53,756 nucleotides of DNA from positions 243,437 to 297,192 of the forward strand of contig BFEA01000561.1 in the NCBI GenBank assembly GCA_003427395.1. The letters run 5' to 3'. Below the pieces are notes generated by a model that had not been told where the DNA came from, did not search any database, and was given only the letters and a program-made list of their open reading frames with translations. This document shows positions 45,743-53,756 of the stretch, one piece after another. A program made the position numbers and the translations under genes. Positions within the stretch are counted from its first letter, which is position 1. Each line of letters opens with the position of its first letter. This stretch comes from Chara braunii. Taxonomy: Eukaryota > Streptophyta > Charophyceae > Charales > Characeae.

Positions 45743-46215
45743 TTATATTTCCGTAAGGATGCCGAGCAGAGGCAGATCGCCGTTCTTAATTGAAATTGCG
45801 GGCCGGACAATTTCAATCCCCGTCGCCTATCCTACCCCCGCCCTGAACCGGACAGCAATAAGCAATTCCATATCGAGTTTGAAGGGAGGAAGGATAGAAT
45901 CCCACTTTGTTTCAGCCCCAATCACCTTCCCACTGTCCACGTCAAAACTCGGCATCTCACTCACCATACTGATAGTGAAAATGAGTGCACTATCACTGCC
46001 GCCAGTCCCGCTGTTGATGTCTTTGTTGTTGTTGTTGTTGTTGCTGTTGTCCTTGTTGATGCATTTACCGTCAACCACGACCGAGTAGGCTTCGTTAAAG
46101 CTATTGATGACGGTGTTGTTGTTGATGTCATCATTGTAGTTGCTGTTGTCAACGCTGTCGTTGTCGCTGTGGCCGTTGTTGTTGACGTTGCTGTTGTTGT
46201 TGTTGTTGACGTTGC

Positions 46216-46257
<42 letters not shown>

Positions 46258-46693
46258 CATTGTTATCGTTGTTGTTGATGCTGACGTCGGGGTTTTCATA
46301 CTCTTCGTTCGCTCCATCCTCCTGGCAGACCTCATCCTCCATATCGTTATCACCCTCCAGCCGCTCCTCAAGCATATAACACAGGTTGCGACCCTCAGTG
46401 AAGAGGGCATAGCAAGCGGACATCATGCCATTAGTCGTCCTCCAATCGATGCAGGCTTTGAGCTAGGGATCCAGCCCGGGCGGCCCCTCCTCCAGCATCC
46501 AGATAATATTCAGCATGTCGTCGGTCATATCTTTCAACCAATCAGCTAGAGAAATCGCTCCCCCTTCGACCTCTAGCTCCTCTTTTGACCACGAAGACAA
46601 CTCCCCCACCATCACCTATAACCGCCTGCACCCCTTCTCCAAGGTTCTTAGCCATTCGTCAGCTCCCCGTTTTAGCTCCCCTACCAACTCCAT
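45743..46693 (-). pseudogene. Asn-rich orphan gene with three in-frame stops
   Basis: From an ATG at 46693 one minus-strand frame of about 317 codons runs to a TAA at 45743, broken only by TAG at 46616, TAG at 46463 and TAG at about 45827. All three could come from CAG. The N-terminal half is Leu/Glu/Trp-rich and helical (LADWLKDMTDDMLNIIWMLEE). A middle part is a poly-Asn tract encoded by a GTT/AAC trinucleotide repeat at 46021-46280. The C-terminal part (FTISMVSEMPSFDVDSG, LLGILTE) looks folded. I recognise no family. It lies upstream, in its own sense, of the LINE 3' end at 45188-45490, so it may be a coding part of a retroelement or a sequence carried by one. Confidence 0.45.
46021..46280. 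repeat. (GTT)n/(AAC)n trinucleotide repeat with GAC/GCT interruptions
   Basis: Two blocks (about 46021-46050 and 46104-46280) of GTT triplets mixed with GCT, GAC and GTC lie inside the Asn-rich frame. They give overlapping Leu, Val and Thr frames that are artefacts. Confidence 0.95.
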
Positions 46694-47689
46694 TTCGTGA
46701 ACGCACCGTCAAATCCAAAAGATAGGCACCTCACACCGACATACCGTCTCTTGATGTGCCCGGTGGGAAATCCACCACCACCTGGACGAGACGACCAGGC
46801 GGACACCAAGATGACCAAGGGTAGCGATTGCGAACCACCACTACCACCCTAGTCTAAGGAGTATGGCTGGGCCTCGCCAGCCGGTCCGTAGCGCAGGTTA
46901 GCGCTAAGCGTCAGATCTAGACCGCACTTTGTAGGTATGTTGGTCTTCATCTTTTATCCCGAGCGCGCTCGTTTGCTGCATCCCCCGTCACTTGCTGCCT
47001 CCTCTGCCGCCCCATGTTGTCGTTGCCCCACGTTATCCTCCACCCGCCTTGTTTGTTTTCAATTTGTTCACCCTCTTTCACCACATCGGCCGCTGTCTGG
47101 CTCCGCCACGGCGGCTGTTGGGCATTGCTCCGGTAAGCTTCTCTCCTTTCCACTCGGGATTGTACCAGGTCTTCTTATCCGTCTCGCCCGTGCGATATCT
47201 CTTCACCAGCACACCCTTTCCTCTTCGTTATGCCCCCTGTCAGCCCACTCCCGTCGATGGTTGTTGTCACGAGTATGCTTTTGTCGTCATCGTTTCCTAC
47301 ACCGCAGGTGATGTATGTCATCGAGTTCTCCTTTCGTATGCCGCGCCGGCTTCACTGCATTGCTCGCTTGCCACGTGGTGTTGCCACTCCGGATCACGTC
47401 TCCGCGGTCGGCGGTGCTAAAGTCCCAGGGTAATAGAAAGTTGACGTGGCTTCCCTTTCCTCGAACTTGCGCGTGTCCTGGCGGGCGGGCCCTGCGTCCC
47501 CGGGTCGCTAGGTGCTAGCGCAGATTTCTTGAGGTCAACTCCCCTGATGGGACAACACTCCACAGGCAGGCTGGTGCTCTTGAGAGTTCAAGAGCGGTTT
47601 ACATCGGCCCCTTTTTTTTCTCTTTTTCTGAACGGGTCCCTTTCCAGCATGTGCGGTTCCCCACCAATGGACTGAAGCCTTCAATCACA
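46694..47689. other. Unassigned, locally GC-rich
   Basis: No gene is supported. Frames at 46937-47311 and 46992-47420 are Pro/Ser/Cys-rich low-complexity translations. The palindrome-like TAGCGCAGGTTAGCGCTA near 46898 is a minor feature. Confidence 0.35.
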
Positions 47690-47869
47690 ATATTTTTCCC
47701 AGCCATTTTTCTCTTTTGCGCCTTCCATGTTGCTGCAACTTTTGGGGGTCAGCAGCAAACGCTAAATGGCTGGCAGCATGGCACAAGCACCCAGCCATTT
47801 TTCTCTTGTGCCCCTTGCATGTTGCTGCAACTTTTGGGGGTCAGCAGCCAATGCTAAATGGCTGGCAGC
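47690..47869. repeat. 92-bp tandem repeat that received a LINE
   Basis: The unit starts AGCCATTTTTCTCTTTTGCG at 47701 and recurs at 47793. Each copy contains TTGCTGCAACTTTTGGGGGT and AAATGGCTGGCAGC. The first copy continues into ATGGCACAAGCACCC, but the second is cut at 47869 by the LINE; the same continuation reappears after the LINE at 50077. Confidence 0.9.
47860..47869. repeat. Target-site duplication, left copy
   Basis: GGCTGGCAGC borders the left end of the LINE and is repeated directly after its poly(A) at 50067-50076. Confidence 0.85.
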
Positions 47870-48500
47870 GAATCCCTGTGTTCTCGAATAGGCATGTGTT
47901 AAGGACTCCTTCTACAGTGGAAGGATCCTCTAGCCTTTGAGGGAGCATTTTCCCCCATGCTCTGAGAATCCCTCCCCATGTTGTTGTCGATGGTCTTGAG
48001 GTAAAGGGCTTCATTAGTAGGGCGTGCCAAACAGCTTTGGGATCAGAGAATTTCCATTGTTTCACGAAAGAGAACTGGGCCAGAATGATCCAGGGGTGGT
48101 CTTCCGTGGCTGTCAGGGCCCTGACAGGCCATTTTGCCAAGAGCGCCCTATTCTGTATTTCCGGATCTAGGACTCCCAAACCTCCATCTTTCTTTTTCTC
48201 TTTTATCTTATTCGAGCTAACTTTGGACAGTGCTGATTGAGCCTCCGAGTCCCCTTTCCAGAGGAAGCGGGTTAGGAGGCGTCTGATGTTGGTGGCTGAG
48301 TTTGGGGAAAGAGCGTGGATCGAGAGAATGAACCAGAGCTTGGATGAAATGAAAGTGTTGATAACCATCGCTCTTCCAAAGAGAGAGAGAAAGTTAGTCC
48401 TAGACCAGCTTGCGCAAGTATCCCTTACTATGTTTTCCAACCAAACCGGGCTTTCGTTCTCAGTAGCCAAGCAGCCAGGAAACTTCGGATTGAAATGGAT
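47870..48500 (-). pseudogene. LINE ORF2 fragment after the RT palm, inverted piece
   Basis: The frame on the minus strand reads LENIVRDTCASWSRT, LSLFGRAMVINTFISSKLWF, then RRLLTRFLWKGD and GGLGVLDPEIQN. It corresponds to the thumb/connection region of plant L1-type ORF2, as in the other LINE here (HTSLFGLALVINN, LAAFLWRGD, GGLGIVDPATQ). It is open up to 47841 because the frame runs a few codons into the flanking repeat. Confidence 0.8.
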
Positions 48501-49736
48501 GCAGCGAGGTATCTGGCTGATTGAACATATTTGGGACACTGAGAACAAGAAATGGAGGACAGCCGCAGAGCTCGGACAACGTCTCTCTGGCCTTCACCAA
48601 GTGGACATGCGGAGGAGATCATTAACGCAATCCCCAGTCAGTGGGTGGCAATTTTATCTCAATCCACTGGTGGATACAAAGAACACCAATGGTTCAAGTC
48701 CTCTGCCTCACCCCATCTGCTCGACAGGGTGGACATAATACTTACCAATGGGTCTGTGGAGGCATCGGAATGGACTCTACGAGACTCGAGACTTCAGCAG
48801 ACTAGGGACTCTCAGCCTACCTGTTTGGAGAATATGCAAGAGATTAGAGTCCGACAAATAAGTTCAGGAAGAGGCACTAACTCCTTTCAGCTTATCATGC
48901 AAGTCATCCCATACAAGGAGTGGAAGGTGGATACATGCAAACTGGGATTGGTTATCTCCAACCCAGACAAGGAGGTGGTCAGAGTTCCTCTACACGAATA
49001 CACGTCCAAAGTGGGCTACAAATTTCACTCGGATACCCAATCAATACAAGCTGGACTCACCTTCAGTTGGCAACGCAGAGCAGCGACATTAAAGTTGCAA
49101 GGGATATCTGAGAAATGGGTCTGTTTCTTCATACAACTGTTGTTGTCATCCCTGGAAACAAAGGTGGGAGGACTGCAATGGCTACATCTTCAATCATGTG
49201 TCCCCACTGCTCTCTGGTGTCTATAAAAAGGGATGGAGATATAAGCAGATTGCGACGCATGTTCACATCCATCCCTGAAAGATTGGCTACACTTATGGTG
49301 GGAGTGCATCATTGCCAGAGGGTTCTGGGAATATCTCAACAAAATGTGGACACAAGCATACTCTATCACAGATTTTTGGAACTTAGATTTAGTAATCACA
49401 GGGAGGGTGCCTCAGTCTCTTCAGAAACAGCAGGCGGGCATAGTAGCACATATCTTCAGAAGAAGAGCATTTCGGTCACTTTGGTTAGCTAGGAGGGATA
49501 GACGCCTCAACTCTAAACCTCCACTTCCTTCACTTCTGGCTCAATTCAAGCACTCCATAAGGTTGCAAATCACAGCAGACTGGACCAAAACCAAAAGACA
49601 ATCCCCCTCCCTAGATATAGCAAAAGATGTCTTTCAGAAAAAGTGGCCATCTCCGCACAAGTGGGCTGGATTCTCCACAGACAATAAGTTATTCTACTCA
49701 GATCTCTTATGGGATCATGCACCCATTCACAGGTAG
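48501..49736 (+). pseudogene. LINE ORF2 C-terminal part with zf-RVT remnant
   Basis: Frames on the plus strand give IEHIWDTENKKWRTAAELGQRL, then a zinc-binding region with MCPHCSLVS and, after a shift, WLHLWWECIIARGFWEYL, which is the C-x2-C ... H-x-x-W-x-C signature of the zf-RVT domain. A basic C-terminal tail (FRSLWLARRDRRL) follows. Several frameshifts and stops occur between 48600 and 49340, so it cannot be expressed. Confidence 0.7.
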
Positions 49737-49942
49737 CTACATCTATCAGATCAGCTCTCAGGCGATTAGGGGAGTTTCCTTCTTCTCACCTGAGCCCTTG
49801 GTAATCTGGCTGCTACTATCTCGAAACCTGCTTCCCAACTACCATCTCGTCCCTATTTTTGTTCTCTTCTGTTTTGGTTCGTCTTTTCTAAGTTATTAGT
49901 CCAGTTGCATACCGTTTTTTCTTAAGTTGCAGACCATGGGAC

Positions 49943-49961
49943 GCTGGACCCAGTTTCCAGC
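49943..49961 (+). other. LINE 3' UTR hairpin
   Basis: GCTGGACCCAGTTTCCAGC forms a 6-bp stem (GCTGGA/TCCAGC) with a 7-nt loop. It lies about 80 nt before the poly(A) tail. Confidence 0.75.
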
Positions 49962-50066
49962 ACAAACGCCACTCCCGAGTTGAGATTTTGAGGGATTCCC
50001 GGCCTCATTCAATTTTTTATAATTGAAATTGCAACTTGTTCAAAAAAAAAAAAAAAAAAAAAAAAA

Positions 50067-50076
50067 GGCTGGCAGC
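50067..50076. repeat. Target-site duplication, right copy
   Basis: GGCTGGCAGC directly after the poly(A), followed by ATGGCACAAGCACCC, which continues the interrupted tandem repeat. Confidence 0.85.
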
Positions 50077-50207
50077 ATGGCACAAGCACCCAAAATGAGG
50101 ACCGCACCGTTGCGTGTTCTTTTGGCATGCAGGGCGTTTGGAGCCCCGGGCAAAAGTGGCTCGGAAGTACAGGAGGGTTTCACAATAGAATCCTTCTCAC
50201 AGTGATG

Positions 50208-50208
<1 letters not shown>

Positions 50209-50256
<48 letters not shown>
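50209..50256. repeat. Poly(T) tract of 48 nt
   Basis: An uninterrupted T run lies just upstream of the second LINE. It may be the tail of a short minus-strand insertion or part of a rearranged 5' end. A 10-G run follows at about 50299. Confidence 0.9.
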
Positions 50257-50339
50257 CTTACTACCTCAAGAATATAAGAATGTGGACTGAAGTTTCGGGG
50301 GGGGGGGAGGACAGACAACAAAAGGGCGCTCACTCACTG

Positions 50340-53236
50340 ATGTGGACGAGAATTGTGGAACTACTGTATTCCAGATGCAAGCAATTGAACATTAGGAATT
50401 ATAGACCTATCACTCTACTCACAGTAGTCTATAAAATGGTTGCCAAAGCGCTGGCGCATCGTATGGCATCTGTCCTTGAAGATGTCATACACCCGGCTCA
50501 GACAGGGTTCATGACCGGAAGGAATATACAAGAAAACATCTTACTAGTTAATGAGGTGGTCCAACTAGCCCAACGGAATAAAGCAAACGCGACCATTATA
50601 TTCATTGACTTCGAAAAAGCATACGACCACGTTGACTGGGAATTTCTGGACAAATGTTTGGAAAGAATGAACTTTGGGCCAATCTTTCAACGTTGGGTTA
50701 GGATCCTTCATCATAACGCCACCACTTGTGTGCAGGTCAATGGGTCGATAATGCCCCCCTTTGAGCTTCAATGGTCTGTAAGACAAGGGGATCCCATTGC
50801 ACCCTATCTTTTTTCGTAATAATGGAAGCACTTTCGGTCAACCTCAGGCATCACAAGAACCTCTCTCGCATTAAGATCACTAACATCCCGGAGGAGGCAG
50901 TACCGATCTGTTCACTTTTCGCTGATGACCTTACCATAATGTTGGAAGCGACAGACCGTAACATGGAAGAAATCCAAATTCTCATGAACCGGTTCTGTCG
51001 GCTCTCCTATATGGCAGTAAATTGGGGGCAGAAGACGGTAGGATGGTGGATGCACCAGCAAGGAGGAAGGCCTCCTGAAAACCCGCGAATCACATGGCTC
51101 CGCTTGGAAGACCCTCTGAGAGTTTTGGGAGCCCTCATTACAACAAAAGGGAAGCCGGCGACCAACGACGACTGGCTGACAGGACCAGCAAATGCCAAAC
51201 TAAAACAATGGAATAAAAAACACACATCATTATTTGGGTTGGCCCTGGTCATTAATAATGTGGTTTTGGCCACACTTTGGTGCAAATCGATTATATGGCC
51301 AATGAGCGACGGGGGGCTTAGGTCACTAAAACAACAGTTAGCAGCTTTCCTTTGGAGAGGGGACAGTAATGCCCCCCACGCAATTAGTCGAGTAACTTGG
51401 GACTCAGTGATCCAGCCCAAGACAAGAGGAGGACTAGGAATCGTGGACCCGGCCACTCAATCCCAGACCCTCACACTTCGCCGGATTCAGCACATTATCT
51501 TCTCCCCGTCCTCCCCCTGGCCCCCCCTGGCTCTGGCGCAAATCGCTGCCCTAGCACCAGAGGCCCCCCCGGAGACTGACCCCCTGGTATGGCTACAAGA
51601 CAGATACTGGAGGCTTTCAAGGAAAGATAAGAATGGGAACCCTGTGAACACACATCGGTTGCGCTTACTTCGCACATGGAGGAAGCTCCTACCGCCCGAC
51701 CGACCAAATCCGAATCGATGGGAAGAAATCTTCAGACAACCGCTGTTTGGGAATCGACTGATTACGGATGCCTTGGGCCAGGTAAGATGCAGCTCAGATA
51801 CCTCTTGGAAAGGTTGGGTTAAACATGGTGCTAGCAGGGTAGGGGATTTGTGGGATATAGAGGCAAGATGTTGGAAGAGTACAGAAAGGATGCGTGCATG
51901 GCTACGTTACTGCCATCTCATGGAATCGGCGCTAAACGAACTCAGTGAAAGTTTCCGTCTCCAATGGTATAGCATCCTTCGAAAAAACCCTCAATTGAGA
52001 GAAGGAGACTGGGTTTGCCTGCCCGATCACAAGGAGGAGATATGACAAGTACACATTGTCGACCAAACACAGACCCTAATTGAGATTTTCTCCGTCCAAA
52101 AGGATGACACTCTACGGGGCAGCTAGAATCCTTTTATCTGGAAGGACAGAACGAACATATACCGCATCAGAGTTCTAGACAATGGCAGAGGACGATGTGC
52201 CTACCGCCCAACAACCCCGATTGAGGATCTCCCCTTCGACCCCGACGAGTGGCGTTGGTCCCAGGGAGTCACGACTAGACAAGGGCCGACAAAACAACTA
52301 ACACTTTACAATCTAAAAACCAAATCAGCCTATCGTATGCTCCGTCCCAAACGAAGACTGCGGGAGACGGTTGAGGACAGGTGGTATCGACATCTCAATG
52401 TGGACCGGGACTTGCTCAAGCCGATCCGTTGGTTCACTCATTTCAGGAATAGACCCGCTTAGATCTCGGCCCTTCAGTGGCAAATAGCACACCGATGCCT
52501 GCCAACACACAACTGGTTGATAGATCACACCCGTTTGGAGCAGCAAGGTCGGGCGTTACTCTGGTGCCATAGTTGTCTCTTGGGTTACCCGGGGAGGAAA
52601 AGGGCCGAAACAATTGAACACATCTTCCTCCAATGCCCGGCTTCGGTTTTGCTCTGGAGGGTTTGGGACAGGATCTGGCGACACATGGTCCCCGGTGCAG
52701 AATGGCCATGGGAGTGGAGGGCTATATTACTAGGACATTCCCCCCTGATTCGGGGAGACACATTCAAGGAGAACATGTTTCATTTGGGCAGGCGGGCGGT
52801 CCTGTGGGTCATCTGGTGGAAACGATGCATTTTGGAAATAGAAGGGGCACGGGTTGAAGAAGGTGAAGTCACAGAATAGTTACGCCTGTTAGTCCAACAT
52901 GAAATTGCTGCCGTGTGGAAGGCGACCAAAGACAAACTTGACCAAATGAATTCCTGGTCTGACATCAACAGGATCATCTCCCGATTCAGTCAGGATTGGT
53001 TGGGAGGGGAAAGAAAAGGATGGGTGGTGGAGGTAAGATGGTCTGAGAATTGCCAGCAGGGAGGAGAGCTGCAAGAAGGACACCGGATGGAGATAGCAAG
53101 AGATTATCAGATGATCTTCCATGAGTGGACAAACCTCGATCCCGGCGAGAGGTTACGCCCGACTCAAGAATTTGCAGACCCCTTGCCCCCCCACCCACTG
53201 GCACTGGAAGAGGTCCTCCCCCCACGATCACTGTAA
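50340..53236 (+). pseudogene. LINE (L1-type) ORF2: reverse transcriptase and zf-RVT
   Basis: The copy starts inside the reverse transcriptase fingers (VELLYSRCKQLNIRNYRPI), so the endonuclease is missing. It then shows GRNIQENILLVNEVV, the catalytic IDFEKAYDHVDW, RQGDPIAPYLF and the catalytic FADDLTIM. One frameshift lies in a T run at about 50812, best explained by loss of one T. From there one frame runs to 53236, passing stops TGA 52043, TAG 52124, TAG 52460 and TAG 52877. The zinc-binding domain reads CHSCLLGYPGRK...IEHIFLQCP near 52570-52640. A coiled, Trp-rich tail ends at TAA 53234. Both palm catalytic motifs are intact, so the copy is fairly young, though truncated and dead. Confidence 0.85.
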
Positions 53237-53756
53237 TCCAGTCCGGTGAAACCGGCCCGGCTCAGTTATCTTCGCTCTGATTTTTCGGTCTACTTTCTGG
53301 CTACTTGATTCTGCCCCCTTCTTCTGTGGTCCCCTACTCCTGCTCCCTTCTGTTCTCTTCCGACCTCTGCCTCCTTCTGTTCTTTCTCTGTCTGTCTATC
53401 CCTGTTTATCCCTGTTCATCTCTGTTCACCTCTGTCTATTCTGTCCCTTTCAATACAAGTCCAGTCAAATGGTTAGTTGAGGGACAGCAGCAGATGGATA
53501 CACTGCAGGATTGGTTGGATGAACAGCACCGATATGGGACGCTGGACCCGGTTTCCAGCATTGGCAATGTACTGTCTGTCTCAGCTTTTTCTGATCACCT
53601 CTGTCTATTCTGTCCTTTCAATACAAGTTCAGTCTAATGGTCAGCAGAGGGACCGCAGCAGATGGATACACTGCAGGATTGGTTGGATGAACAGCACTAA
53701 TATGGGACGCTGGACCCGGTTTCCAGCATTGGCAATGTACTGTCTGTCTCAGCTTT
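53237..53756 (+). mobile_element. LINE 3' UTR with a 168-bp tandem repeat and two hairpins
   Basis: After the stop a CT-rich stretch is followed by a unit of 168 bp present nearly twice: TCTGTCTATTCTGTCC...GATGGATACACTGCAGGATT... at about 53433 and again at about 53601. Each unit ends with the hairpin GCTGGACCCGGTTTCCAGC (53541 and 53709). The window ends within the element, so the tail is not visible. Confidence 0.85.

Larger units (their letters stand above)
47870..50066 (+). mobile_element. 5'-truncated, 5'-inverted LINE insertion
   Basis: The 2.2-kb insertion lies between 10-bp target duplications and ends in 25 A. The left 0.6 kb (47870 to about 48500) encodes part of ORF2 on the minus strand. 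The right 1.55 kb encodes the next part of ORF2 on the plus strand, followed by a 3' UTR. In ORF2 order the inverted piece ends about 25 residues before the plus piece begins, judged against the LINE at 50.3-53.2 kb. This arrangement is the classical result of twin priming during target-primed reverse transcription. The empty site is preserved in the neighbouring tandem-repeat copy. Confidence 0.85.

Noticed and set aside
45897-46549. Leu-, Val- and Thr-rich frames over the trinucleotide repeat
   Set aside because: Other-frame translations of the same GTT/AAC repeat that encodes the poly-Asn tract.

Overview
This window reads as nuclear DNA of a large, repeat-rich green-lineage eukaryote. The pointers are plant-type LINEs whose ORF1 carries a DUF4283-like domain and whose ORF2 ends in a zf-RVT zinc-binding domain, GT-AG introns, long poly(A)/poly(T) tracts, microsatellites and tRNA-derived fragments. 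A streptophyte alga such as Chara would fit, but I cannot prove the species. I see no ordinary host gene, rRNA or CRISPR. Every recognisable coding region looks like mobile-element or orphan coding sequence, and nearly all carry premature stops.

Layout. 1-11 kb: AT-rich to C-rich non-coding DNA with a CT/CG microsatellite, several small tandem duplications and tRNA-derived (SINE-like) fragments on the minus strand near 8.4-8.7 kb. 11.3-12.7 kb: decayed reverse transcriptase, minus strand. 13-16 kb: GC-rich unique DNA with a repeated hairpin and a GA microsatellite. 16.5-18.3 kb: two repeat arrays, a roughly 20-bp motif in seven copies and a unit of about 124 bp. 19.3-27.2 kb: one very long minus-strand gene encoding, in order, an unknown N-terminal domain, an acidic low-complexity stretch, a ParB-like domain, a region resembling a permuted beta-class amino-methyltransferase, a Gly/Ser-rich repeat linker and a C-terminal Ulp1 (SUMO-type) cysteine protease. 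27.3-32.6 kb: palindromic satellite arrays with 18-bp and 21-bp periods, a 180-N assembly gap and a small Cys-rich pseudogene. 33.7-37.4 kb: plus-strand DUF7869-type gene, transcribed divergently from the 19-27 kb gene, followed by an intron and a second orphan ORF. 38.8-46.7 kb: LINE ORF1 pieces, two LINE 3' ends on the minus strand, and an Asn-rich pseudogene. 47.9-50.07 kb: a LINE insertion with 5' inversion, poly(A) tail and target-site duplication. 50.3-53.76 kb: a second LINE ORF2 with its 3' UTR.

Two points tie the window together. First, the long genes keep a single reading frame over kilobases yet contain many in-frame TGA, TAG and TAA codons. Nearly all could come from CGA, CAG or CAA by one C-to-T change, so the decay looks like transition mutation of silenced elements. 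Second, the divergent Ulp1 and DUF7869 genes with satellites between them could be parts of one giant transposon. That is inference; its termini are not identified.
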